Notes under the pieces: generated by a model
The model's database searches: none
The model's input: the letters and a program-made list of their open reading frames with translations, nothing else
What the model was told of the DNA's origin: nothing
Made by a program: the position numbers and the translations under genes
In this document: positions 9,556 through 17,738 of the stretch, one piece after another
Numbering within the stretch: the first letter of the stretch is position 1
Layout of the letters: each line of letters begins with the position of its first letter
NCBI GenBank assembly: GCA_034932485.1
Contig: JAYFOQ010000009.1
Location: 62,001-126,000 of the forward strand
Reading direction: 5' to 3'
DNA from: Gordonibacter sp034932485
Lineage (GTDB): Bacteria; Actinomycetota; Coriobacteriia; Coriobacteriales; Eggerthellaceae
Length of the DNA: 64,000 nucleotides

Positions 9556-9633
9556 GTGTGGGGTTGTAATTCTGCATATTGCGTGAAGGAGATGCAATTT
9601 TGAGAAAAAACGCAGTGAGACGATCGTTTTTCC

Positions 9634-9662
9634 TTGCGTTGATGCCAGTTGAGAGGTATAAT
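9634..9662 (+). promoter_or_regulatory. Predicted rplS promoter
   Basis: TTGCGT (9634-9639), a 17-base spacer and a perfect TATAAT (9657-9662), leaving about a 60-base leader before the rplS ATG at 9730. Confidence 0.65.
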
Positions 9663-9729
9663 TTCCAATCGTGTCTTTACTCAGAACACGCTATTAGTTT
9701 TATTTTGAACACATAGAAGGATAAAGAAC

Positions 9730-10077
9730 ATGGACATCATTCGCGCTATCGAACAGCAGCAGATTAAGCAGGACCTCCCTGATTTCAACGTGGGCGACAA
9801 CGTGAAGGTCCATTACCGTATCGTCGAGGGCAGCCGTGAGCGTGTCCAGGTGTTCCAGGGCGATGTGATTCGTCGTCACGGTATTTCTAGTCGTGAGACG
9901 TTTACGGTTCGCAAGATTAGCTTCTCTATTGGTGTGGAGCGTACGTTCCCGGTACATTCCCCGAAGATTGAGAAGATCGAAGTGGTTCGTGAGGGTGACG
10001 TACGTCGCGCTAAACTGTATTATCTGCGTGACAAGGTGGGCAAGGCTGCTAAGATCAAAGAGAAGGCCTTCCGCTAG
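9730..10077 (+). CDS. rplS: 50S ribosomal protein L19
   Basis: A 115-residue ribosomal protein L19, full length for the family. The start IIRAIEQQQIKQDLPDFNVGDNVKVHYRIVEGSRERVQVFQGDVI and the closing KLYYLRDKVGKAAKIKEK are diagnostic. L19 sits at the 30S-50S interface. AGAAGGA precedes the ATG. It has its own promoter and a terminator 32 bases after the stop, so it appears monocistronic. The usual rpsP-rimM-trmD neighbours are not seen on its left side, where azlCD lies instead. Confidence 0.98.
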   Translation: MDIIRAIEQQQIKQDLPDFNVGDNVKVHYRIVEGSRERVQVFQGDVIRRHGISSRETFTVRKISFSIGVERTFPVHSPKIEKIEVVREGDVRRAKLYYLRDKVGKAAKIKEKAFR

Positions 10078-10108
10078 GATTTTCGAGCGATATTCTTTAT
10101 TTAAACGG

Positions 10109-10140
10109 GAAAGCTCCTCGTCTCACGGCGAGGAGCTTTC
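10109..10140 (+). terminator. rplS terminator
   Basis: A perfect 12-base inverted repeat (10109-10120 and 10129-10140) with an 8-base loop, GC-rich at its centre and followed by TGTAATTCT. Confidence 0.8.
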
Positions 10141-10224
10141 TGTAATTCTAAACAGGTGTTTTGGTATGATGACATGAGGGCCGTCTAGTGAAGCGGTACC
10201 TTAATGAGAGAAGGGCGCATCGGT

Positions 10225-11013
10225 ATGGGTACGACAGTTGCCGAGATTAAGCTTCGTCTCCAACAGGCGGGCATGCAAGAGTTTGCTGTGTTGGAGCGAT
10301 CGCTTGTAGCTGATGCGCGCAAGGGTGTGCGTGATGCGGTAGAAGTGGCACGTCGACGTCTCGAAGCCGAGCAGGCCGAACATGAGCGACTTACCTCGCT
10401 CTATGATTATGAGCGTACGTTGGCTGCTGGGCGGGGGAATGGTGTGATTGTGGGGCTAGATGAGGTGGGCCGCGGTCCACTCGCGGGGCCACTTGCGGTG
10501 GGTGCTGTTGTGCTGCCGCCCGATTCCCGTATTGAGGGACTCAACGATTCCAAGCAAGTAAAACCAGAAATGCGTGAGCATATTGCCGAGGTGGTTAAGC
10601 GGGTGGCCATTGCGTGGACGGTTGAATACATTGAGCCTTCCGATATTGATGCAGCAGGCATGACGGCGTCGTTGCTTATGGCATTCCGTCGTGCTGTGGC
10701 GCATATCGAACAGGCGGGAGTGAGGCCCGACGTTGTTCTGCTGGATGGTAATCCGATGCATCTTGATGAGCGCGAAGTGAACGTTATTAAAGGTGACGCG
10801 CGGTGTGCTTCTATTGCTGCTGCTTCGATTGTTGCTAAGGTCGAGCGTGATGCTCTCATGTGTCGCTACGCTCAGCAGTATCCAGCATATGGTTTTGATT
10901 CCTGTAAAGGCTACGCGAGTGCTGCGCATATTGAAGCCATCAAGCGCTTTGGGCTTTCACCCATTCATCGTGCCTCTTTTTGTACCGCATTCACGCAGCA
11001 GGCTTTATTCTAA
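10225..11013 (+). CDS. rnhB: Ribonuclease HII
   Basis: A 262-residue RNase HII that cleaves the RNA strand of RNA-DNA hybrids and single ribonucleotides in DNA. The catalytic block is VGLDEVGRGPLAGPLAVGAVVLP near residue 80, with the later acidic residues in DVVLLDGNP and KGDARCASIAAASIVAKVERD. An N-terminal helical extension of about 75 residues precedes the catalytic domain, as in several Gram-positive enzymes. I prefer ATG 10225, which follows AGAAGGG; the in-frame ATG at 10204 would add seven residues and has no ribosome-binding site. It is followed by 474 bases without a recognisable gene. Confidence 0.93.
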   Translation: MGTTVAEIKLRLQQAGMQEFAVLERSLVADARKGVRDAVEVARRRLEAEQAEHERLTSLYDYERTLAAGRGNGVIVGLDEVGRGPLAGPLAVGAVVLPPDSRIEGLNDSKQVKPEMREHIAEVVKRVAIAWTVEYIEPSDIDAAGMTASLLMAFRRAVAHIEQAGVRPDVVLLDGNPMHLDEREVNVIKGDARCASIAAASIVAKVERDALMCRYAQQYPAYGFDSCKGYASAAHIEAIKRFGLSPIHRASFCTAFTQQALF

Positions 11014-11432
11014 AGGGGTCATTTTTTCTTTTGCTTTTTCGTACTGCCATCCCCCTCTCTCCATCCTTGACCCTGTCATTCCCGCCTCACCGCCACGTTT
11101 AGCTCCTGCCGCACCGATTGCCTTTGTAGGTCTTTTCAGCGCGCTAAACCCCCGACTGCCTTGGGTAAAGTGCGCTCCTGGTCTTTTCGTCCATGACCTT
11201 AGTTATCAGGTAAAGGTAGGCAACCAGTAGTTGTTCCACAAAAAACAAGAAAGTAAGAGTAGGGATTGCTGCTGTCGTCTGTAGTTATGCGTGAAAACGA
11301 GTCGGGACTTATTCCTTGCTAGTTTTTCGTTGGAAGGGTGCGCGAATTGTGCTGCGTATTTGTTGAATGCATGCTGGGTTTTTGCCTAAAAAATGAATGA
11401 TTCGGATGGCTCTATTGAGACCATGCGGACGG
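11014..11432. other. Non-coding stretch after rnhB
   Basis: No supported gene in either strand. It begins pyrimidine-rich (11020-11110). A possible stem pairs AGCGC at 11138-11142 with GCGCT at 11172-11176, with inner complementarity ACCC/GGGT. GGTCTTTTC occurs twice (near 11129 and 11178). I do not recognise an RNA family here. An open frame continuing from inside rnhB to 11230 is a shadow frame. Confidence 0.4.
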
Positions 11433-11460
11433 TTGTGCGGTAAGGTTGCGGTTCTATGAT
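11433..11460 (+). promoter_or_regulatory. Candidate promoter for yraN-comM-dprA
   Basis: TTGTGC (11433-11438), a 16-base spacer and TATGAT (11455-11460), 28 bases before the yraN ATG. The spacer contains a 13-base string (11440-11452) that recurs exactly at 20791-20803 upstream of the first ABC ATPase gene. Confidence 0.4.
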
Positions 11461-11487
11461 GCCCTCACGGAAGAAAGGGGTGATCAT

Positions 11488-11991
11488 ATGGATCAACATA
11501 GTATGGCCGCACAGGAGTGGCTGGCAGGCAGAACAATAGGTGCACAAGATGAGGAAGAATGTTCCACGCCAGCAGAAGACAAGGTGCAACCTTTAAAAAA
11601 GCAAATTGAACCAGCACGATCTTCGAAACGACACAACGTTGATTTAGGGCGTCGGGGGGAGGATGCTGCGGTACGTTTTCTTGATCGACGTGGTTATGAC
11701 ATTCTTGAACGCAATTGGACATGCGTTGCTGGTGAGGCCGATATTATTGCGCGAGATGACGATACGTTGGTATTCATAGAGGTAAAAACGCGTTCGTCCA
11801 TTGAGAAGGGTCTGCCCTCCGAAGCGGTAGATAAGACAAAACGCCAGCGATATGAGCGTATTGCGGCGCACTTTCTTCAGAATTACGAGGTGACAGATGT
11901 GATAGTGCGCTTCGATGTCATTTCGCTGGTAACAGTGTCGCCCGACCGAGCGCTCGTGCGCCATCATATTAACGCTTTTGCGGTTGGGTGA
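11488..11991 (+). CDS. yraN: UPF0102 (YraN) endonuclease-like protein
   Basis: A 167-residue protein whose last 115 residues are a YraN/UPF0102 domain: NVDLGRRGEDAAVRFLDRRGYDILERNW, then GEADIIARDDDTLVFIEVKTR with the nuclease-like D..E.K arrangement. YraN is a Holliday-junction-resolvase-like fold of poorly known role, commonly beside rnhB and comM as here. The first 45 or so residues are a polar, probably disordered extension unusual for the family. ATG 11488 has AAAGGGG upstream; an in-frame TTG at 11446 is less likely. Its stop overlaps the comM start by three bases. Confidence 0.88.
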   Translation: MDQHSMAAQEWLAGRTIGAQDEEECSTPAEDKVQPLKKQIEPARSSKRHNVDLGRRGEDAAVRFLDRRGYDILERNWTCVAGEADIIARDDDTLVFIEVKTRSSIEKGLPSEAVDKTKRQRYERIAAHFLQNYEVTDVIVRFDVISLVTVSPDRALVRHHINAFAVG

Positions 11992-13484
11992 TTGTAGTGT
12001 TTGGACGCTGCACTGTTCAGGGAGCAACACTGCGCGGTATCGAAGCGGTGCCGGTGGATGTTGAGGTGGTGGTTGGCAGTGGGCTACCTGCGTTCTGCAT
12101 TGTGGGTATGCCTGATGCTGCTATCCAAGAAGCACGTGAGCGAGTGCGCGCGGCACTGCGAGCAAGCGGATTTTCTATGCCCAATGAACGTGTTGTGATA
12201 AATCTTGCTCCTGGTGCTTTACGAAAGACGGGATCGGGGTTCGACCTGCCCATAGCTGTCGGGGTTCTGGTGGCGACCGGACAACTGGATCAACGCATAG
12301 TTTCAGGGTCTGTGCTGGTAGGGGAGCTGTCAATGGAGGGGATGGTCCGTTCGGTAACGGGGCTATTAGCTTATGCTCTTTGTGCGCGAGACCGCGGGTG
12401 TGATCTGATATGTGCTTCGGTACCCAAAGAGCTGGTTGCCATTGAGGGACTTATCCAGCGAGGTGTGCGTACACTTGCGGATTTTCGTTCTGGGGAGCTA
12501 CCTGTCTTGCAGGCAGCAGCACCTCGCCGAGAGGTGACACTGTCTGATTTTCGAGAGGTGGCAGGACACGATCTGGCGAAGCGTGCGCTGCAAGTTGCCG
12601 CAGCAGGAAATCATGGCGTACTTATGACGGGTCCACCCGGTTCGGGTAAGACCATGCTGGCTTCGCGTCTTCCCTCTATTCTTCCGCCCCTTGATGAGCA
12701 TGAGGCTCTTGAAGCAGCGCTTGTTTGCTCGATTGCCGGAGAGGATATGGCTGCGGTATTGGGTGGTGCTCGCCCCTTTCGTAGTCCGCATCATTCGGCT
12801 TCCCTGGCGGGATTGGTAGGCGGTGGATCACCGCCGCGTCCGGGTGAGGTGTCGCTGGCACATAGAGGTGTCTTGTTTTTGGATGAAATGCCCGAATTTA
12901 AACCTTCGGCGCTGCAAGCTTTGCGGCAACCGTTGGAATTGGGGCGCGTTGTGGTTACGAGGGCCGACGGCAATGTTATCTTTCCGTCGTGTTTTATGCT
13001 GGTGGCAGCTTCAAATCCGTGTCCGTGCGGCTACTTTGGCGATGCGGAACATGAGTGTACGTGTACGGTATCGCAGATTCACACCTATCAAAATCGGATA
13101 GGTGGACCCTTGATGGATCGCATTGATTTACATATTGCTGTGCAGCGCATTGCACCGCATGAGGTTCTCGAAACAGGCGGGGGCGTGTCGTCGGACGAAT
13201 TACGACAAGGGGTTTTGCGCGCGAGAGAGTATGCCTCCTGGCGCCGCGCGCGTGCCGATGATGATGGCACGATGGCGGCACTTGTTGCCTCGTGTGGGCT
13301 TTCCGATACTAACCGCGCATTCTATGAAAAAGCAACGGGAATAGCTCGCATGAGTGGGCGCGCTATTGTGCGAACACTGACTGTTGCGCGTACTATTGCC
13401 GACATGGAAGAGGAGGCCGTCGTTTCGAAAGCGCATTTGTGTGAGGCGCTGGGATTGCGTTTTAGAGAAAGCGTAGGATCATGA
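11988..13484 (+). CDS. comM: YifB/ComM family Mg-chelatase-like AAA+ ATPase
   Basis: A 498-residue ComM-type hexameric helicase, which in naturally competent bacteria drives branch migration of incoming DNA. The N-terminal ChlI/Lon-like domain (about 1-170) has VDVEVVVGSGLPAFCIVGMPDAAIQEARERVRAAL. The AAA+ core has Walker A GPPGSGKTML near residue 215 and Walker B VLFLDEMPEF, followed by a CPCGYFGD cysteine pair. The C-terminal Mg_chelatase_C domain holds ARMSGRAIVRTLTVARTIADME. It starts with GTG overlapping the yraN stop and ends overlapping dprA, so the three are one translationally coupled unit that points to DNA uptake or processing. Confidence 0.93.
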   Translation: MIVVFGRCTVQGATLRGIEAVPVDVEVVVGSGLPAFCIVGMPDAAIQEARERVRAALRASGFSMPNERVVINLAPGALRKTGSGFDLPIAVGVLVATGQLDQRIVSGSVLVGELSMEGMVRSVTGLLAYALCARDRGCDLICASVPKELVAIEGLIQRGVRTLADFRSGELPVLQAAAPRREVTLSDFREVAGHDLAKRALQVAAAGNHGVLMTGPPGSGKTMLASRLPSILPPLDEHEALEAALVCSIAGEDMAAVLGGARPFRSPHHSASLAGLVGGGSPPRPGEVSLAHRGVLFLDEMPEFKPSALQALRQPLELGRVVVTRADGNVIFPSCFMLVAASNPCPCGYFGDAEHECTCTVSQIHTYQNRIGGPLMDRIDLHIAVQRIAPHEVLETGGGVSSDELRQGVLRAREYASWRRARADDDGTMAALVASCGLSDTNRAFYEKATGIARMSGRAIVRTLTVARTIADMEEEAVVSKAHLCEALGLRFRESVGS

Positions 13485-14404
13485 AACTTCGAGGCGATCG
13501 AGCTGAGTTTTCTTGCAAGGATGCGGGTTATCCGGCCGCCTTGACGCGTATACCCAACCCGCCAGAGCGTCTATACGTTGTGGGAAACCCCGCTGCACTT
13601 AAAGAAGGATTGGCTGTTGTTGGTGCCCGTAAGGCAACGCCCTATGGGATATCCTGTGCGCGACGGTTTGCTGGCGCGGCGGCAGCGCAGGGGGTGGTTG
13701 TTGTATCGGGTGGCGCGCGCGGGTGCGATGCGGCTGCCCACGAAGCTGCGCTTGAGAGGGGCGCGCCCACGACTGTCTTTCTTGGTGGAGGTTGCGATGA
13801 GCTCTATCCCGCAGAACATAAGGGTCTTTTTCAGCGTATTGTCAACGCGGGAGGCGCAATTGTGTCAGAGCATCCTTGGGATCGTGCGCCTAAACCCTAC
13901 TTGTTCCGATTGCGTAACCGTCTTATAGCGGGGCTGGCAAAAGCGGTTCTCATTGTGGAGGCTGGATTGCCTTCGGGTACGTTTTCTACGGCAGACGAGG
14001 CTCTTGCCGCGGGCCGTGATGTGCTGGTTGTACCTGGTGCCATTACCTCTGCCTCGTCGCGGGGCGCGAATCGTTTGTTGTACCAGGGAGCTATGCCAAT
14101 CGTTGATGATGATTCGTTTGCCGATGCATTGTTTTCGTTGTTTGGTTGCTTAAAAGTGCCACCTACTGGACCTGAAGAACAGCAGGAAGGGGCGCGTTTG
14201 ATTGATTCTGCCGACAAAGACGATCCCCTTGTTGCCGCTTTATGTGCTGCGCCGATACACCCGGAAGACCTCTACCTTCTTGCTCTTTCGCTCTGCGGAA
14301 AAGAGGAGCCTCGCGTGTGGCTTATGCAGCGTTTAGCCGAGGCGGAGCTTGCCGGTATTGTTGCTCGCTATCCTGACGGGCGTTGGGGACCGGTAAGTAG
14401 ATAG
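13481..14404 (+). CDS. dprA: DNA-processing protein DprA
   Basis: A 307-residue DprA/Smf protein that binds incoming single-stranded DNA and loads RecA. The Rossmann-like core runs from GYPAALTRIPNPPERLYVVGNP through VVGARKATPYGISCARRFAGAAAAQGVVVVSGGARGCDAAAHEAAL and EHPWDRAPKPYLFRLRNRLIAGLAKAVLIVEAGLPSGTFSTADEALAAGRDVLVVPG. The last 70 residues look like the DprA winged helix. ATG 13481 overlaps the comM stop by four bases. The common downstream topA is absent; trmFO follows after 107 bases. Confidence 0.93.
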   Translation: MKLRGDRAEFSCKDAGYPAALTRIPNPPERLYVVGNPAALKEGLAVVGARKATPYGISCARRFAGAAAAQGVVVVSGGARGCDAAAHEAALERGAPTTVFLGGGCDELYPAEHKGLFQRIVNAGGAIVSEHPWDRAPKPYLFRLRNRLIAGLAKAVLIVEAGLPSGTFSTADEALAAGRDVLVVPGAITSASSRGANRLLYQGAMPIVDDDSFADALFSLFGCLKVPPTGPEEQQEGARLIDSADKDDPLVAALCAAPIHPEDLYLLALSLCGKEEPRVWLMQRLAEAELAGIVARYPDGRWGPVSR

Positions 14405-14511
14405 CTCGACGAAGTAATTGAGCAGGAGAGTTGCTCTGCCAGTTGCGTAATGCGTGCGCATTTCGCAAGATCTTCAAACTTACCAGCAGCACAGTAAGGT
14501 ATTCTGGCAAC

Positions 14512-15897
14512 ATGTCTCAAACAGTTGTCATACTAGGTGCTGGACTCGCAGGAAGTGAGGCAGCGCTACAAATTGCCGATCGCGGAATAAGCGTGCGGCT
14601 TGTTGAAATGCGCCCCCAGACAGTCACTCCGGTTCATGTAGGTGCCGATTGTGCTGAGTTAGTATGTTCTAACTCGTTGAAGAGTATGAAGCCCGAGAGC
14701 GCTGCTGGTATGTTGAAATACGAGCTTGAGGCACTGGGGTCGCATCTGATGGAAACCGCGCGTCGCCACTCTGTTGCAGCAGGCGGTGCGCTTGCGGTTG
14801 ACCGCGTCGCTTTTTCTCGGGACGTTACTGAGCGCATTGAAACCCATCCACTCATTGAACTTGTCCGAGAAGAGGCACGTAGCCTGTCATCTTATGCTGC
14901 TCGAGCAGATGCCCTTGTGGTGGCTACAGGTCCACTTACGAGCGATGCGCTGGCAGACGAACTGGCTCTCCTGACAGGAGCTAATCATCTGGCTTTTTAT
15001 GATGCCGCTGCCCCTATCGTTATGGCAGACTCGCTCGATGAAGAGCTATTATTTCGGCAGAGTCGCTACGAAGATGGTGGCGATGGTGTGGGTGACTACT
15101 TGAATGCACCGTTCTCGCGTGAAGAGTATGACCTGTTCATTGCCGAGCTTATTGCGGCGGAGCGCGTTATACTGCGCGATTTTGAGGCACGTGATCTGTT
15201 TCAGGCTTGTCAACCTATCGAGGAGATTGCACGTAAGGGACACGATGCTCCGCGTTTTGGTCCCCTTAAACCGGTGGGACTTACCGACCCACGTACAGGA
15301 CATCGACCCTGGGCGGCTCTTCAGCTACGTGCTGAAGATGCTCATGGAAGCTGTTATAACCTTGTAGGGTTTCAAACAAACCTCACTTTTACCGAACAGA
15401 AGCGCGTGTTTCGCATGATTCCTGGGTTGCAGAATGTCGAGTTTGCGCGCTTGGGTGTTATGCATCGCAACACGTTTGTCGATGCTCCGCATCTGCTTGA
15501 TGACGGCCTGCGGCTTACAACGCCAGCTGCCGTGGCACTCGGTATTCCCGTGCATGTGGCTGGTCAGCTTGCCGGTACCGAAGGATACTGTGAGGCAATT
15601 CGTTCGGGGTTGCACGCGGCGCTCGCGGTGGTAGCTGAGTTGACGGACGAGACCTTGCCTTCACTACCGTCTGAGACAGCTTTTGGTTCGCTGCTTGCCT
15701 ATGCTACCGATCCGGCTACGCAGGGCTATCAACCACTCCATGTGAATTTCGGCATTATGCCTCCGCTGGTCACTCGTGTGCGCAATAAGCGTGATCGTTA
15801 TGCTGCCTATGCGGATCGCGGTGCTCGGGTCTTTGAAGAGTATCGTAAAGAGCTGGTGGGGAAGGGCCTCATGAAAGAATGTTCGCGCCATGCATGA
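14512..15897 (+). CDS. trmFO: Methylenetetrahydrofolate-tRNA-(uracil-5-)-methyltransferase TrmFO
   Basis: A 461-residue folate/FAD-dependent enzyme that makes m5U54 in the T loop of tRNAs. It opens with the FAD-binding VVILGAGLAGSEAALQIADRGISVRLVEMRPQ, followed by AELVCSNSLKS with a conserved Cys, and later FQTNLTFTEQKRVFRMIPGLQ and LAGTEGYCEA. These are family signatures separating it from MnmG. ATG 14512 follows a weak AAGG; in-frame codons back to 14431 have no homology. The stop overlaps the start of the recombinase gene by eight bases. Confidence 0.95.
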   Translation: MSQTVVILGAGLAGSEAALQIADRGISVRLVEMRPQTVTPVHVGADCAELVCSNSLKSMKPESAAGMLKYELEALGSHLMETARRHSVAAGGALAVDRVAFSRDVTERIETHPLIELVREEARSLSSYAARADALVVATGPLTSDALADELALLTGANHLAFYDAAAPIVMADSLDEELLFRQSRYEDGGDGVGDYLNAPFSREEYDLFIAELIAAERVILRDFEARDLFQACQPIEEIARKGHDAPRFGPLKPVGLTDPRTGHRPWAALQLRAEDAHGSCYNLVGFQTNLTFTEQKRVFRMIPGLQNVEFARLGVMHRNTFVDAPHLLDDGLRLTTPAAVALGIPVHVAGQLAGTEGYCEAIRSGLHAALAVVAELTDETLPSLPSETAFGSLLAYATDPATQGYQPLHVNFGIMPPLVTRVRNKRDRYAAYADRGARVFEEYRKELVGKGLMKECSRHA

Positions 15898-16849
15898 TGC
15901 GGATATGTTGGCTGACGAAGACGCGTGCGAGCCGCATGTCGTGTCTCTGATCGAGGGTTTTTGTCAGGCTTTACGCGTTGAGCGCGGCTCTTCGATTCAT
16001 ACCATACGTGCTTATCGTGTTGACCTTATGGACTATGCTCGCTGGGCAACACGTGAGCAACTCAATCCTATTTCGGTTACACACAAACAGTTGCGATGCT
16101 ATTTGGGAGAACTTGATTGTGCGCAGTATTCGCGTACCACTATTAATCGTCGCCTAGCAGCTTTGCGCAGCTTTTTTCGTTGGCTCAATGTGACGGGAAA
16201 GACTGACGTTGATCCGGCCAGTGCACTTTCGGGCCCTCGGCGGCAGAAAAGCTTGCCACATGTTATTCGTGCTACCGATATGGTGAAGCTTTTATGCGTT
16301 TATGGTAAGCGAGATGCAGCGGGAAACCCACGCGAACAGACGCTATCCGATATGCGTAATCTTGCATTACTAGAGTTTCTCTATGCCTGTGGCGCACGTG
16401 TGTCTGAGGCTTCAGGACTGCTTGCCACAAACGTTGATTTCGAGCGTGGGCAGGTAAAGGTATTTGGCAAAGGGGCAAAGGAACGTATTGTGCCTCTACA
16501 TGACTTGGCGTTGTCCTCTATGCGTACGTATCTACTGCTGGCACGCCCAGCTCTTTTATGTGGTAAAACAAGTAAATTCTTTTTTGTTTCCACACGAGGA
16601 AACGGTATGACTACCGATGCTATTCGTAAAATGTTTAAGGAAGCGTTGCGTGCTGCGGGTCTTGATGAGACCCTTTCGCCGCATGCGTTGCGTCATACGT
16701 TTGCTACCGATTTGCTGGATGGTGGGGCAGATCTGAGGAGTGTGCAGGAAATGCTTGGTCATGCCAGTCTTTCGACTACGCAGGTATATACCCACCTTTC
16801 ACCTGGAAGACTTAAGCAGGTTCATCACCGTGCTCATCCACGTAGCTAA
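15890..16849 (+). CDS. xerC: Tyrosine recombinase XerC-like
   Basis: A 319-residue tyrosine recombinase. The N-terminal SAM-like core-binding domain (residues about 20-110) has SSIHTIRAYRVDLMDYARWA. The catalytic domain shows Arg in YACGARVSEASGLL, Lys in GKGAKERIVPL, HALRHTFATDLL, GHASLSTTQ and the nucleophile Tyr in QVYTHLS. The position right after trmFO is the standard place for xerC in Gram-positives, so chromosome dimer resolution is the likely role. The overlap with trmFO indicates co-translation. It is not associated with any integrase-type attachment repeat, so a phage origin is unlikely. Confidence 0.93.
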   Translation: MHDADMLADEDACEPHVVSLIEGFCQALRVERGSSIHTIRAYRVDLMDYARWATREQLNPISVTHKQLRCYLGELDCAQYSRTTINRRLAALRSFFRWLNVTGKTDVDPASALSGPRRQKSLPHVIRATDMVKLLCVYGKRDAAGNPREQTLSDMRNLALLEFLYACGARVSEASGLLATNVDFERGQVKVFGKGAKERIVPLHDLALSSMRTYLLLARPALLCGKTSKFFFVSTRGNGMTTDAIRKMFKEALRAAGLDETLSPHALRHTFATDLLDGGADLRSVQEMLGHASLSTTQVYTHLSPGRLKQVHHRAHPRS

Positions 16850-17037
16850 TATTCTTTGGCAGGGTAGGCTGCTACTTCATAGAGGCTCTAAGAACCCTGT
16901 TTGCGCTATGGTTGCGGCTGCTTGACCGCTGTCTGACGTTTTGCGGGTGTGTCTCTGTTTGATCGTTTTATCCCTCACAATCACGGTTAGAGTACTGGTG
17001 CGTAGCGGCGCATCAAACTGCGTTGAAAGGGAATGTC

Positions 17038-17505
17038 ATGAGCAAGAAAAAATTAAGGATGATGGCTTGGGCTATTGCTGTTGTACTTGCATTTGTGCCG
17101 TTCCTGCATGGTTGCGTTTCTAATACTAACCAGAATGCCGGTTCGTCAACCTCTGATCAACAGGCTGAGGGGTCGCTTAGCCAAGCTGTGCATTATGGCC
17201 AAATATCTTCTATTAACGGGGATCAGGTAACCGTTGTAATGGGCGGGTTGGATGACGTTAAGGATGGCGGTGGTAAAAAGACATTTACGGCAGGTGGAGA
17301 TGAGATCGTATTCAATCGAAACGATGTTTCTATGGTTGATGCAACTGGTGCCATTGTCGAGGCAGGGTGGCTTTTGCCTGACGATCTGATCGCCATGACG
17401 GGTGCGGGTGAAGGTGTGGCTTTTGTTCCTCGTAAGATTGAAGTTCTCGATATAGCTGTGGCTGGCGTGATGGCCGATGATGCACGTATTCCGCAAGGTC
17501 TGTAG
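17038..17505 (+). CDS. Putative lipoprotein of unknown function
   Basis: 155 residues. The N terminus MSKKKLRMMAWAIAVVLAFVPFLHGC is a signal peptide ending in a lipobox (LHGC), so the mature protein should be lipid-anchored outside the membrane. After a Ser/Thr/Gln-rich linker comes a compact domain with VHYGQISSINGDQVTVVMGG and KKTFTAGGDEIVFNRNDVSMV, suggesting a small beta-rich fold. I do not recognise the family. ATG 17038 follows GAAAGGGAATG; a GTG at 17023 is an alternative. It stands alone between xerC and the tetR region. Confidence 0.8.
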   Translation: MSKKKLRMMAWAIAVVLAFVPFLHGCVSNTNQNAGSSTSDQQAEGSLSQAVHYGQISSINGDQVTVVMGGLDDVKDGGGKKTFTAGGDEIVFNRNDVSMVDATGAIVEAGWLLPDDLIAMTGAGEGVAFVPRKIEVLDIAVAGVMADDARIPQGL

Positions 17506-17625
17506 GGTGCTTCTTTTTCAGTTTGCCTTTTTCGGTGCAACAGAAATTCCTTAGGGTGTCACGTCGTGGGCTAAGGTCCAGTTTTGGGATAAAAGATTCT
17601 TTCGTGGTAGTTATTACTGTCTTTT

Positions 17626-17668
17626 GAAGCAAGCCGTTTATGAACGCTGTTCATAAACGGCTTGCTTC
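17626..17668 (+). promoter_or_regulatory. Long perfect palindrome: terminator and/or TetR operator O1
   Basis: Perfect 20-base arms (17626-17645, 17649-17668) around GCT, followed by GTTTTATT. The centre reads TGAAC-GCT-GTTCA. The same TGAAC-N3-GTTCA core recurs at 17705-17717. The right arm overlaps the -35 box of the tetR promoter, so the element could act as a terminator for the lipoprotein gene and as an operator. Confidence 0.6.
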
Positions 17669-17689
17669 GTTTTATTCCTTCGCTATAAT
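17662..17689 (+). promoter_or_regulatory. Predicted tetR promoter
   Basis: TTGCTT (17662-17667), a 16-base spacer and a perfect TATAAT (17684-17689). Operator-like palindromes lie on both sides. Confidence 0.65.
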
Positions 17690-17704
17690 GGGCAAAGTAT
17701 AAAG

Positions 17705-17717
17705 TGAACTATGTTCA
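17705..17717 (+). promoter_or_regulatory. Candidate TetR operator O2
   Basis: TGAAC-TAT-GTTCA, a perfect 5+5 palindrome at 16-28 bases past the -10 box, matching the core of the upstream palindrome. It lies in the predicted 5' leader, where a bound repressor would block transcription. Confidence 0.5.
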
Positions 17718-17738
17718 GAAACGAAAGGGGTGAGCGCT

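Noticed and set aside
10793..11230. Open frame running out of rnhB into the following gap
   Set aside because: Its first half overlaps RNase HII in another frame and its tail has no homology or ribosome-binding site.
15890..16849. Tyrosine recombinase as mark of an integrated element
   Set aside because: It overlaps trmFO in the standard chromosomal xerC position; no attachment repeats or phage genes are nearby.
13481..16849. Missing topA between dprA and trmFO as a sign of deletion
   Set aside because: The dprA-topA-trmFO-xerC order is frequent but not universal; the spacer shows no topA remnant, so no event can be shown.
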